A stretch of DNA of 64,000 bases from assembly GCA_945787015.1 (NCBI GenBank), contig CALZGM010000015.1:16232-80231 (forward strand), given 5' to 3'. The DNA comes from an uncultured Roseburia sp. GTDB taxonomy: Bacteria > Bacillota > Clostridia > Lachnospirales > Lachnospiraceae. Shown piece after piece: positions 24,232 through 32,745 of this stretch. Position 1 is the first letter of the stretch. The number at the start of each line of letters is the position of its first letter. Made by a program: the position numbers and the translations under genes. Below the pieces are notes generated by a model. The model was not told the DNA's origin, did no database searches, and was given only the letters and a program-made list of their open reading frames with translations.

Positions 24232-24573
24232 TTAAAAATTCGATCCGTTCCAGCCCCAGTCACTAACCGGATGATACGTCACATACACGGCGGAACCCGG
24301 AATACCAAGCTCCCGTTCGTAGAGTTCACAAATCTTTGCTGTAAACTTATTATAGTCGGATGCGGATGCATTTCCAAACAGGCTGACAGAAACATATGCT
24401 CCCTTTTCCAGCTTCTTTCCCGCCATCCAAAGGTCATAATTATCTTCCATTCCAACCATCAGATAAGACTCCGGTTTATGGAGCAGGGAAAGTGCCTGCC
24501 CAAGTTCTGTTTTTAACACTTCTTTCTTCTCCGGTGAAACCGGTACTGTAATTTTTGAATCAATAAATGGCAT
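24232..24573 (-). CDS. MIF-family phenylpyruvate tautomerase homologue
   Basis: 113 residues, the length of macrophage migration inhibitory factor. After Met removal the N-terminal residue is Pro, the catalytic base of the tautomerase superfamily; HKPESYLMVGM supplies the Lys near position 33, and the end DWGWNGSNF matches the MIF C-terminus. The CxxC oxidoreductase motif of human MIF is absent. Such proteins tautomerise keto-enol substrates. AAGGAGG precedes the ATG; monocistronic with its own terminator. Confidence 0.85.
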   Translation of the reverse strand: MPFIDSKITVPVSPEKKEVLKTELGQALSLLHKPESYLMVGMEDNYDLWMAGKKLEKGAYVSVSLFGNASASDYNKFTAKICELYERELGIPGSAVYVTYHPVSDWGWNGSNF

Positions 24574-24585
24574 AATGTATCCTCC

Positions 24586-25989
24586 TTAAAATTGATATAG
24601 ATCCTCCAAAGTGACCAGCATAATTTCATTTTCCTGCGCGAATCGTTGTACCTCTTCCGTAAAATTTGTTTTTGAGCACAACACATACGACTTATTTTGA
24701 TAGGCTGTGATCAGTACGCCTCTTTCCAGCAGCTTTTTTGCTGTGTCCATATGGATACCCTGATTCTGATATTTACATTCTCCGAGCAGTACGTACTTTG
24801 TTAATGGATTCACGCCTACAATATCAATTTCTTCCTCTTGTTTCAATTCTGGATTGGTTCCCCACCAGCGTCCGATTTTTGTAATTGTGAAACCGATAGC
24901 TCCTTTTACGCTCATCTGCTGCAGGTAGTATCTGCACATTTCTTCAAAAATGCTTCCCATATAATCCGGTATCTGTGGTAAAACAGTCTCCTTGAAATAT
25001 GTGTTTCCATACTGCATAAGGATCAGATCAATACCATTGGGCACAAACCGATACCAGAAACGAAACATATTATCACAAATTACATACGAAGTCTTTTTTC
25101 TATTATTTTCATCTGTAACAGCAGTGCGTTTTTCTACGATTCCGATCGCAATCAATGATTTCAAACAATAAGATACCGTCGCAGTATCCGAATGAATTTT
25201 TGTCGCAATCTCGTTAATCTTTGCCGCCCCGGATGCCATTGCCTCAATAATGGCATTATATGTGGAGACATCCCGAAGCTCCTGCTTTAATAAATTGTCT
25301 GGCTCTTCATATAAATAACCGCTGCTGTTGAAGAACAATTGTATGATGTTTTCATAAACTGACAACTCCGGACGAAACAACTCCAGATATTTGGGAATTC
25401 CCCCGGTCACACCATAGACAAGTGCTTTGTCTTCGTCTGAATAATCTGGAACAAAACAGGCAGATGTCCGATAATCAAACGGAAGCAATTTAATCTGCGC
25501 AGTTCTCCTACCGTAAAGAGGGCTCTGATAGCCCAGCACCTGATGCTCCATAAAACTCATGGAAGAGCCGCACAAGATCAGATACATTTTACTGTCCTTC
25601 CATTCTCCATCTATATAACTTTGAAGTCTGGATGAAATGCTCTTATCGGAAGCCGCCAGATACGGATATTCATCAATAACAACCACACATCGATCCTTTT
25701 TTACATACTCCGTCAAAAAATTAAAGGCAGCATCAAAGTTCTGAAACGGTGGCATGTGATTCATGGTGGGCAAAAATGTCTTATATATACTTTTACTGAA
25801 TAATTCCAAATTTCTGTCAATGGTTGACTCTATGGCAGTAAAAACAACTGCTTTTTTCTTCTCTATAAATTTGTGGACAAGTGTAGATTTTCCCACTCTC
25901 CTTCGACCATAGATTACCGGCATCTGAAATTGGTCTGTCGCATACAACGCATTTAGGTCTGCTAATTCTTTTTCTCTTCCAATAAACAT
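24586..25989 (-). CDS. DUF234-type AAA ATPase
   Basis: 467 residues. N-terminal archaeal-type ATPase domain with MFIGREKELADL, Walker A GRRRVGKSTL, Walker B CVVVIDEYPYL and sensor ILCGSSMSFM. Residues about 255-310 form a winged helix (INEIATKIHSDTATVSYCLKSLIAIGIVEKR). The C-terminal part is DUF234, a PD-(D/E)XK-like nuclease domain with EEEIDIVGV...VLLGECKYQ (E-x(n)-D...ExK). Role unknown; these genes are scattered in gut bacteria and archaea and are often mobile. AGGAG precedes the ATG, and iterons occupy the upstream region. Confidence 0.85.
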   Translation of the reverse strand: MFIGREKELADLNALYATDQFQMPVIYGRRRVGKSTLVHKFIEKKKAVVFTAIESTIDRNLELFSKSIYKTFLPTMNHMPPFQNFDAAFNFLTEYVKKDRCVVVIDEYPYLAASDKSISSRLQSYIDGEWKDSKMYLILCGSSMSFMEHQVLGYQSPLYGRRTAQIKLLPFDYRTSACFVPDYSDEDKALVYGVTGGIPKYLELFRPELSVYENIIQLFFNSSGYLYEEPDNLLKQELRDVSTYNAIIEAMASGAAKINEIATKIHSDTATVSYCLKSLIAIGIVEKRTAVTDENNRKKTSYVICDNMFRFWYRFVPNGIDLILMQYGNTYFKETVLPQIPDYMGSIFEEMCRYYLQQMSVKGAIGFTITKIGRWWGTNPELKQEEEIDIVGVNPLTKYVLLGECKYQNQGIHMDTAKKLLERGVLITAYQNKSYVLCSKTNFTEEVQRFAQENEIMLVTLEDLYQF

Positions 25990-26035
25990 CGAATTCTCCT
26001 CATTGTCACATTTAATTTGGTATATTTTTTATTAG

Positions 26036-26081
26036 AGTATAATTAACTAAAGTATAATTAACTAAAAATTGTTTAACTAAA
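26036..26081 (-). repeat. Three iterons upstream of the DUF234 ATPase
   Basis: TTAACTAAA occurs at 26043-26051, 26058-26066 and 26073-26081, exactly 15 bp apart; the first two lie in a perfect 15-bp tandem repeat (26036-26065). They sit about 50-90 bp upstream of the ATPase start, where a promoter is expected, so they may bind a regulator, perhaps the ATPase's own winged helix. Confidence 0.65.
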
Positions 26082-26117
26082 TTATATTCACACATGAAAA
26101 GAATATCAAGAAATATT

Positions 26118-26576
26118 TTAATATTTCCACACCTTTGTCTCCACCAAAGTATCCCCTTCATACCTAAGCTTCAGTGAAAAGAACCGCTCGCATTCTTTCA
26201 GCAATCGGAAAAAGACTTTATCTCCTTCCCAAAGATTTAATGCTTCGATTTCAGACTTTGGGACCCAGACCAGATCCCCTTCGTCACAGGTTCTTAGCGT
26301 TCCTTCAAAACCTGTTGCCGTAAACAAATGCATGTACTCTGTGCCCCATTCATTGGAAACAAAGGTTACAAGACCGCGGTAACGATAGTCGGTAAGAGTG
26401 AGTCCTGTCTCTTCCTTTACCTCTCGAAGCAGACAGTCCTCCGGGCTCTCACCCGCTTCCATCTTCCCGCCGACACCAATCCATTTGTCCTTGTTTTCAT
26501 CGTTTTCCTTCTTTACACGATGAAGCATCAGGTATTGATCCTCTTTTTCAATATAGCAAAGCGTTGTATTTTTCAT
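26118..26576 (-). CDS. NUDIX hydrolase (MutT/8-oxo-dGTPase-like)
   Basis: 152 residues with a complete Nudix box GKMEAGESPEDCLLREVKEE followed by TGL. Preceding WIGVGGKMEAGE and following VTFVSNEWGTEYMHLFTA are typical of MutT-like NTP pyrophosphohydrolases. Overlaps the stop of the upstream NUDIX gene by 4 bp and is the last gene of the SdpR-led operon. Substrate not determinable from sequence. Confidence 0.85.
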   Translation of the reverse strand: MKNTTLCYIEKEDQYLMLHRVKKENDENKDKWIGVGGKMEAGESPEDCLLREVKEETGLTLTDYRYRGLVTFVSNEWGTEYMHLFTATGFEGTLRTCDEGDLVWVPKSEIEALNLWEGDKVFFRLLKECERFFSLKLRYEGDTLVETKVWKY

Positions 26577-27076
26577 CGCGCTCTCCCATCTTCCTCAATC
26601 ACGGTTTTCACCAACTGCCACGCAATACTTCCTTCCCGCAGGCGGCTAAGTGCTTCTTCATACGCTACCCACTCTGCTGCATCCACCTCGCCGGATAGCG
26701 TAAAATCTGCTTTTTTCACCTCTGCTTTAAAACCAAGCATCAGCATTTCTTTTTTCTCATAAGGGTAGCTGTGCACAAAGGAAAGCCGTTCTACCGTTAA
26801 CCCAAGCTCCTCCTTCACTTCGCGTATGACCGTATCTTCTGCAGATTCACCCTGCTTCATAATGCCAGCCACACAGACGAAGCTGCTTGTGGATACATAG
26901 TCCTGCCGCAGCAACGCCACTTCCCTTTGCTCATTTACTACCGCACAGATAATGCTGGTGGTAAACATATCCCATAGTGGGACCTTACAGGTCCCGCAAT
27001 ATGGAATACGTCCTTCGTCCCCAATTTCTTTTAACACTGCCTTTGTCCCACAATGTGGGCAATATTCAAAATGCAT
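26573..27076 (-). CDS. NudC-like NUDIX hydrolase with N-terminal zinc ribbon
   Basis: 167 residues. A zinc ribbon (CPHC at 6-9, CGTC at 27-30) precedes a Nudix domain with GIMKQGESAEDTVIREVKEE. Downstream, SYPYEKKEMLMLGF corresponds to the SQPWPFPxSLM motif of NADH pyrophosphatases but is degenerate, so NAD(H) or capped-RNA activity is uncertain. 3 bp from YhfC upstream and overlapping the next NUDIX gene, hence part of one operon. Confidence 0.8.
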   Translation of the reverse strand: MHFEYCPHCGTKAVLKEIGDEGRIPYCGTCKVPLWDMFTTSIICAVVNEQREVALLRQDYVSTSSFVCVAGIMKQGESAEDTVIREVKEELGLTVERLSFVHSYPYEKKEMLMLGFKAEVKKADFTLSGEVDAAEWVAYEEALSRLREGSIAWQLVKTVIEEDGRAR

Positions 27077-27079
27077 CTT

Positions 27080-27952
27080 CTATCCCTCTGCTGCTTCCTT
27101 TGGTTCTGCCATTTCCGGCACCCAAACTTTCTTGATTTTACTGATAATATAAACAGATAAAACAGCCATCAAGGTTAAGAATACATAAATAATCACATAG
27201 CTTACATTCTGTGATAGGACAGCGCCTAAGTATGGAGTGCTCATTCCGCTAACAACTGCGGATACCCCATCCAGCAGAGTATGCAACAACAGACAAATAC
27301 CGATACCCTTGATATCCTGTTTTTTCCACACAAAATAGCATACCAACAGAGACATTGCCGCCTGACCAAGCATTGTTAAAACTCTTTCATAGCCTGCCAG
27401 TAAAAACATAGAAGCCGGTGTATTCACCAGTGTATCCACCAAGGTGTAAACAGGTGTTGCATCCACCCCCATCGCCTCAGTCTGAGCTATCACTGCATTG
27501 ATTGCGCCGCTGTTAATCATTCCTACATAGATAAGATTGCTGATATAGCTGATTCCAATCAGTATCATTGCTTCAATTCCGCCGTGTCCGAGTCCTGCCG
27601 CAAGGCCTTTTTTGAAGGTTAGATTTTTACTTAAAATCTTCGCTACGATATATCTGCCAACCACTTCAAATAATCCCGCAGTAAAAGCCAGTGCAATTGC
27701 ATAAATCAAATAATGATTTTGTGCATATGCTACAAATCCTTCCGACATGCCAAGAACCGATAAAATCGGAGTTCTAATAACCATCTGCATTACAAAGAAT
27801 CCGGCTGCGCCTAAAAACCATGCGCCCACAACTCCCTGTTTCTTATTCTTTACCGCATACACAATCAGTATCACAACCGGTAACACCAATGCAATCACTA
27901 ACGTTACACACATTGCCGCAATACTGCCGCTACTAACTGTTCCTAGTTCCAT
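27080..27952 (-). CDS. YhfC-family intramembrane glutamic protease-like protein
   Basis: 290 residues, about eight TM helices. The conserved GLGHGGIEAMILIGISYISNLIY and the downstream helices with LLLHTLLDG match the YhfC family (related to CPBP/PrsW proteases), with the candidate catalytic Glu in GGIEA. Start ATG follows GGAGG. It is 3 bp after sdpI; the pairing with an SdpI-type protein suggests membrane-stress or bacteriocin-related function, which is inference. Confidence 0.8.
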   Translation of the reverse strand: MELGTVSSGSIAAMCVTLVIALVLPVVILIVYAVKNKKQGVVGAWFLGAAGFFVMQMVIRTPILSVLGMSEGFVAYAQNHYLIYAIALAFTAGLFEVVGRYIVAKILSKNLTFKKGLAAGLGHGGIEAMILIGISYISNLIYVGMINSGAINAVIAQTEAMGVDATPVYTLVDTLVNTPASMFLLAGYERVLTMLGQAAMSLLVCYFVWKKQDIKGIGICLLLHTLLDGVSAVVSGMSTPYLGAVLSQNVSYVIIYVFLTLMAVLSVYIISKIKKVWVPEMAEPKEAAEG

Positions 27953-27955
27953 CTC

Positions 27956-28603
27956 TTAATTTTCCTCCAACTTTTTTCCATGTTTTTTATAATAAAGATA
28001 CGAATAAACGGTCGGTACCAATACCATAACTGCCAACAGCCCAAAAATCAGCCATTCTATTCCTATAAAAATATTTACCAACATAATAAACCCGCAAAGC
28101 ACCCAGATAAATCCTGCCAAACGATGGGTATGGTTCCAGTTTTCCTCATCGTCTAACGTCCATGGAAGTCTGATTCCCATCGTATAATTTTGTTTGCACT
28201 TTGGAAGATAATTGCCAATTATCAAAAATAGCGTTCCTGCAAAGATACCGGAAAGCAACCCAATATTCAATTCATATCCCAGCTCATAACCATAGCAGCT
28301 GATTAATACCATGATGGAAGCAACCGGAAAAATCCAAAAAACAAGGTTCTTTAGCTTTTCACTCATGTTTTGTCTTTTCGGATCCACAAACAAGAAGAAG
28401 CAACATAACAAATGCATTCCAAGCAATATCACAGGAATCCCAAAGACCGTAAATCCTTTGGACGTCCAGTCATTTGGAGTTCCATCCATACCAAAATGTG
28501 TTGCGATTTGTTCCGGTAGCCGGTCCCATAGCATGACCCCGACAAGAATCGGCAGTAAAATAATGATGCTCGTTAAGATCAGCGTTCCTCTATACTTTTT
28601 CAT
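27956..28603 (-). CDS. sdpI: SdpI-family membrane protein
   Basis: 215 residues. N-terminal DUF1648 segment (LPEQIATHFGMDGTPNDWTSKGF) and the SdpI signature IIGNYLPKCKQNYTMGIRLPWTLDDEENWNHTHRLAG, with six TM helices. In Bacillus SdpI confers immunity to the SdpC toxin and sequesters SdpR at the membrane. Here it is in one operon with an SdpR-like repressor, so the same signalling loop is plausible, but no sdpC-like toxin was found in the window. GAGGAGAG precedes the ATG. Confidence 0.88.
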   Translation of the reverse strand: MKKYRGTLILTSIIILLPILVGVMLWDRLPEQIATHFGMDGTPNDWTSKGFTVFGIPVILLGMHLLCCFFLFVDPKRQNMSEKLKNLVFWIFPVASIMVLISCYGYELGYELNIGLLSGIFAGTLFLIIGNYLPKCKQNYTMGIRLPWTLDDEENWNHTHRLAGFIWVLCGFIMLVNIFIGIEWLIFGLLAVMVLVPTVYSYLYYKKHGKKLEEN

Positions 28604-28612
28604 ATTCTCTCC

Positions 28613-30202
28613 TCATCCCAGTTCCTGCAAATTCACGGTATTATTCTTTCGGTACAGGTAAAACGTAACTCCGGCTAAAATCAGGGAAATTATAAATTTA
28701 AATACATTTGTATATGATGCAGGCACAAAAAGTACCAAAAGCATACACACCAGGACTATTGCACAACCGCCCAATCCACCAATCATAGATGACGCACTCT
28801 GTTTTACAACGTTCACTTCGCTTTCCCAGTTAAATACCGGCATTTTTAAATTAATTGTAAGACCAAATACATTACTAAACAAGATACAAATAAGCGGAAC
28901 AAAAACCAGCCACAAAAGTTCCATGAAATCCGGCTTCAATGCCCAAATCAGTAAAATCTCGGAAATGATATAAAATGGTGCCGCAAGGCTCAATCCCCAA
29001 AGCAGCTTGCTGTCTAAGAGCTCTTTTGTTCTCACCGGAAGGCTTTTTACAATCCACCATTCTTTTCCTTCCATAGAAACAGAAGTACAGGTAGTAGTCA
29101 TGACACTAAAAATAACTGCCAGCAGGAACGGAACAACTCCCTTTACATCAATCGGAAGTCCCAGCGCCTTCTGCACCTTATCCAAACCGATTCCAAAAAC
29201 AGCTCCTGAATAGACCACCGCCAAAACAGGTCCAACAATCGTATTTGTCACATAAATACTGGAAGAAAAATATCGTTTTAACTCCCTCTTATATAAGGCT
29301 CCCAAAACCGACGTCTTTTTCAAATGCTCCATCCGGTAATTATGTTTTGCCGTTGTACTGTATAAGCTGCGACAAATCTCATGGAACTTAGCGGAAACCA
29401 ATGCAATCGTTACCATAAATGCAACAAGTCCCCCTGCTATGGAAGCAAAACACATTAGGAAATCGCCGCTTACCATGGCTGTACCAAACCAGATTGCCGG
29501 AGGATAAATTTTCTCAATTACCGCAAGCACCACTTTTGAAAGATTTTGCAGCATATCGATGCTAAACTGATCCTCCATCGTTGACAGACTCGAAGTTCCC
29601 AGCATAATGCCCACTACTAAAAGAATCATAAGCGTTGCACTTACCAGGCTCTTATGCTTCATCCGTGAGGCAATTGCAGTAACAAGTGCGCCCAAAAAAG
29701 TCGCTATGGTGATTGGAATCAGTGGAATAAATATTGTCACCACGCACCCAATCAGATAAAATGAAATCCCCGGTTTTACCATAACACCATACACCATAAT
29801 TCCCGGCAGCATGACGATTACGGTAAGAAACAGATTTTCCACATACATGCGAATAAAACGGCTGACAACAATCGCCGTCTGGCTTACCGGAAGGGAACAC
29901 AAAATGTCATAGGCATTCTGTTGGAAAATCACACTTCCGGCTTTAAAAACAGTAAAAAACAAAATCACTAAACTGGACAGCATTATCAGGTATGCAGGTA
30001 ACACCTCTGCCATTCCTATCATGATGTAGCCGTACGCTGCCATTCCTATATATGCAGCCATCATTAGCACAACGAAAAGCATGGCAACTCCCAATCCTAT
30101 CGTTTTCTGCTTCACTTTTTTATCCTTTGTATACTTAAAAACATTCAGTCCATACAGATTCTTTAATTGAAGTTCCGTTAAATATTTAATTTGTCTTATC
30201 AT
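28613..30202 (-). CDS. ABC transporter permease (putative exporter)
   Basis: 529 residues with about 12 hydrophobic segments arranged in two blocks separated by a soluble part around residues 280-320. VKSLPVRTKELLDSKLLWGLSLAAPFYI and FQQNAYDILCSLPVSQTAIVVSRFIRMYVENLFL are typical of ABC-2-type putative exporters in Firmicutes. Cargo unknown. ATG 30202 has GGAGG nine bases upstream; GTG 30205 is also possible. Overlaps its ATPase gene by about 17 bp. Confidence 0.82.
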   Translation of the reverse strand: MIRQIKYLTELQLKNLYGLNVFKYTKDKKVKQKTIGLGVAMLFVVLMMAAYIGMAAYGYIMIGMAEVLPAYLIMLSSLVILFFTVFKAGSVIFQQNAYDILCSLPVSQTAIVVSRFIRMYVENLFLTVIVMLPGIMVYGVMVKPGISFYLIGCVVTIFIPLIPITIATFLGALVTAIASRMKHKSLVSATLMILLVVGIMLGTSSLSTMEDQFSIDMLQNLSKVVLAVIEKIYPPAIWFGTAMVSGDFLMCFASIAGGLVAFMVTIALVSAKFHEICRSLYSTTAKHNYRMEHLKKTSVLGALYKRELKRYFSSSIYVTNTIVGPVLAVVYSGAVFGIGLDKVQKALGLPIDVKGVVPFLLAVIFSVMTTTCTSVSMEGKEWWIVKSLPVRTKELLDSKLLWGLSLAAPFYIISEILLIWALKPDFMELLWLVFVPLICILFSNVFGLTINLKMPVFNWESEVNVVKQSASSMIGGLGGCAIVLVCMLLVLFVPASYTNVFKFIISLILAGVTFYLYRKNNTVNLQELG

Positions 30203-30911
30203 CACAAGCCACCTCCATAAAGATGGATTCCAAAGATTCTCCCTGTTTTACAATTTCATCCATGTTACCGGATGCAATTAATACACCATCTTTGATGATT
30301 GCTACTTTATTACATAATTTTTCAGCCACATCCAGTACATGGGTGGAGAAGAAAATCGCTCCGCCGCTTTCGCAGATTTCATGCATCATTTCCTTTAACA
30401 CAACCGCTGCCTTTGGATCAAGACCCACAAACGGTTCATCTAAAATCAATAACTTCGGCGCATGAACCAGTGCAGAGATAATTGCCAGCTTCTGCTTCAT
30501 ACCGTGCGAATAGGAAGAAATCAAATCTCCCAAAGACGCCGTAATCTCAAATGCATCGGCATACTTTTCAATGCGCATCTCCCGCTCTTTCTCCGGTACT
30601 TCAAAAATATCTGCAATAAAATTCAAATACTGAATACCGGTCAGGTATTCATACAAATCCGGATTATCCGGAATATATGCAAACTGCTGCTTGCAAAGCA
30701 GCGGATTTTCTTTTATAGAGGTCCCGTTAATTAGGATTTCTCCTTTATCAAATCCATGGATTCCTGCCACGCACTTTAATGTAGTCGTTTTTCCGGCTCC
30801 GTTGTGCCCAATAAATGCATAAATATCCCCCGGCTCAATCGTAAGGCTGATGTCCGTTACACCCTTGTTGCTTCCCTTATAATGTTTTGTTAAATTCGTG
30901 ATTCTAAGCAT
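30186..30911 (-). CDS. ABC transporter ATP-binding protein (exporter type)
   Basis: 241 residues. Walker A GHNGAGKTTTLK, signature SYSHGMKQKL, Walker B LLILDEPFVGLDP and switch His in FFSTHVLD. Pairs with the permease encoded next. Its start overlaps the end of the SdpR-like gene by 8 bp, showing one transcription unit. Confidence 0.9.
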   Translation of the reverse strand: MLRITNLTKHYKGSNKGVTDISLTIEPGDIYAFIGHNGAGKTTTLKCVAGIHGFDKGEILINGTSIKENPLLCKQQFAYIPDNPDLYEYLTGIQYLNFIADIFEVPEKEREMRIEKYADAFEITASLGDLISSYSHGMKQKLAIISALVHAPKLLILDEPFVGLDPKAAVVLKEMMHEICESGGAIFFSTHVLDVAEKLCNKVAIIKDGVLIASGNMDEIVKQGESLESIFMEVACDDKTN

Positions 30912-31179
30912 CGTAATCCCTCTCTTTCAATTCAGATAACCAAAGCATCACTTCTTCTACCACGGAAGTATTCAACTCATAGTAAATAAAATTCTTCTGC
31001 TTCGTTTCCTTTACCAGCTCTGCCTTTTTTAGGATACTTAAGTGATAGGAAATCGTCGCACCCGTCATGTCAAACTGACTGGCAATCTCTCCGGCTGACA
31101 TTCGGTTCTTTTTCAACATTTCTAAGATTTCCCGCCGGACGGGATCCGATAATGCTTTAAATGTCTCTGCAAATCCCAT
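30904..31179 (-). CDS. sdpR: SdpR-family ArsR-type repressor
   Basis: 91 residues, one winged HTH: FKALSDPVRREILEMLKKN, MSAGEIASQFDMTGATISYHLSILKKAELV, then KNFIYYELNTSVVEEVMLWL. This pattern is that of autorepressor SdpR-type ArsR proteins, without the metal-binding cysteines of classical ArsR. ATG 31179 with AAGG eight bases upstream is preferred over GTG 31188. A perfect 20-bp palindrome overlaps the promoter just upstream, so autorepression is likely. Leads a seven-gene operon down to 26118. Confidence 0.88.
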   Translation of the reverse strand: MGFAETFKALSDPVRREILEMLKKNRMSAGEIASQFDMTGATISYHLSILKKAELVKETKQKNFIYYELNTSVVEEVMLWLSELKERDYDA

Positions 31180-31208
31180 TAGACACACCTTTCTTTTCTA
31201 TCAACACT

Positions 31209-31228
31209 ATTTAGAAAATTTTCTAAAT
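31209..31228. promoter_or_regulatory. Operator of the SdpR-like repressor
   Basis: Perfect palindrome ATTTAGAAAATTTTCTAAAT covering the -10 hexamer of the operon promoter. The half-site TTTAGAA also forms the stem of the purF terminator 30 bp away. Confidence 0.75.
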
Positions 31229-31252
31229 ACAACGTACCACTTCTTTTCACAA
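31224..31252 (-). promoter_or_regulatory. Promoter of the sdpR-led operon
   Basis: TTGTGA (31247-31252), 17-bp spacer, TATTTA (31224-31229) on the minus strand. Moderate match to consensus, and its -10 lies in the operator. Confidence 0.5.
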
Positions 31253-31258
31253 AAAACA

Positions 31259-31290
31259 AGAGGTATTTAGAATTTTTTCTAAATACCTCT
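31259..31290 (-). terminator. Terminator after the PurF-like gene
   Basis: 14-bp perfect stem AGAGGTATTTAGAA/TTCTAAATACCTCT with a 4-base loop followed on the minus strand by TGTTTTTTG, 12 bases after the stop. The upper stem repeats the half-sites of the neighbouring operator. Confidence 0.85.
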
Positions 31291-31301
31291 GATCCTCTTT
31301 T

Positions 31302-32708
31302 TTATTCTTTTCCGTCCCAGCAATAGGTGCAAAGCTTACATTTCTCAAGACCTGTCGCTTCTAACATATCATCCAGTCTGCAATACTGCAGGGAAGTGAA
31401 GTTTAAGTCCTTACGGATTTCTTCTACCATTGCTGCATATCGCTCTGTCTCAGGATTTGCATATTCCTCTAATACTTCTCTTGATACCGGGCCGCCTTCC
31501 AAGCGTTCAATCACACGGCGTGTAATCAAATCCATTTCGGAAGAAGAGCGGGAGAAATTCAAATACTTACAACCAAACATAATCGGCGGACAAGCCGGGC
31601 GGATATGTACCTCTTTTGCACCTCTTTGGTACAAGTATTCGGTCGTCTCCCCAAGCTGTGTTCCACGCACAATCGAATCATCAATTAACAAAATGCTCTT
31701 GTCCTTAATCAGTTCATCTACCGCAAGCATTTTCATTTTTGCAATTAAGTTACGCTGGCTCTGCATCGTCGGCATAAACGAACGTGGCCAGGTAGGCGTG
31801 TATTTGATAAATGGTCTGGAGAACGGAACCCCCGATTCATTTGCATAGCCTACCGCTGCTGCAATACCGGAATCCGGAACTCCTGCCACAATGTCCGGTC
31901 TGGCATTGTCACGCTGCGCCATTTTGGCACCGCAGCTATAGCGCATCTGTTCCACGCTTAAGCCCTCATATGCGCTGGCCGGATAACCATAATAAACCCA
32001 GAGGAATGTGCAAATCTTCATGTCTTTTCCCGGATTCACCAATGTATGACATACTCTGTCGTTGATGACTGCGATTTCACCCGGTCCCAGTTCCTTATAA
32101 TCAGTATAACCAAGGTTTTTGTAGGCATAATTTTCAAAAGAAGCACAGAAGGCATCTTCTTTTTTACCAATGACAATCGGTGTTCTGCCGTATTTATCTC
32201 TTGCTGCATAAATGCCTGCTTTGTTCATCAACAAAATTGACAGAGAACCGTCTATCATATCCATCGCGTACTGAATACCCTCAATCAGATTTTCCTTCTG
32301 ATTGATTAAAGCTGCAACTAATTCGGTTGCGTTAATTTCACCGCCACTCATTTCGAGGAAATGTGCATGTCCGGTGTCAAAAAGCTGCTGAATTAACGCA
32401 TCTGTATTATTTATTTTTGAAACAGTCGTAATTGCATAGGTACCATGATGAGAACGAACAATGAGTGGCTGCGGTTCGTAATCGGAAATACAGCCGATTC
32501 CAAAGTTCCCTTTCATTTCCTGCATATCTTTGTCAAATTTTGTACGGAATGGAGAGTTCTCAATATTATGAATGGAACGGTTAAATCCATCCTCTCCCAA
32601 TACTGCCATTCCACCTCTTCTGGTTCCCAGATGGGAATGATAGTCTACTCCAAAAAACAAATCAAAAACACAATCATTCTGCGCTGCTACGCCAAAAAAT
32701 CCGCCCAT
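31302..32708 (-). CDS. PurF-like amidophosphoribosyltransferase paralogue lacking Cys1
   Basis: 468 residues. The N-terminal Ntn-glutaminase fold is recognisable (MGGFFGVAAQ..., YHSHLGTRRGGMAV, GIGCISDYEPQPL), and the PRTase half has the PRPP loop ILLIDDSIVRGTQLGE. Canonical PurF matures to an N-terminal Cys nucleophile; here Gly-Gly follows Met, so ammonia from glutamine cannot be released by the usual chemistry. C-terminal Cys (CKLCTYCW) could bind a metal cluster. ATG 32708 has AAGGA upstream; the frame extends to 32789 only through the preceding gene. Possibly a divergent phosphoribosyltransferase rather than the purine enzyme. Confidence 0.8.
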   Translation of the reverse strand: MGGFFGVAAQNDCVFDLFFGVDYHSHLGTRRGGMAVLGEDGFNRSIHNIENSPFRTKFDKDMQEMKGNFGIGCISDYEPQPLIVRSHHGTYAITTVSKINNTDALIQQLFDTGHAHFLEMSGGEINATELVAALINQKENLIEGIQYAMDMIDGSLSILLMNKAGIYAARDKYGRTPIVIGKKEDAFCASFENYAYKNLGYTDYKELGPGEIAVINDRVCHTLVNPGKDMKICTFLWVYYGYPASAYEGLSVEQMRYSCGAKMAQRDNARPDIVAGVPDSGIAAAVGYANESGVPFSRPFIKYTPTWPRSFMPTMQSQRNLIAKMKMLAVDELIKDKSILLIDDSIVRGTQLGETTEYLYQRGAKEVHIRPACPPIMFGCKYLNFSRSSSEMDLITRRVIERLEGGPVSREVLEEYANPETERYAAMVEEIRKDLNFTSLQYCRLDDMLEATGLEKCKLCTYCWDGKE

Positions 32709-32745
32709 GCTTTTTCCTTTCTGTACGAATCTCGTTACCGGTTTC

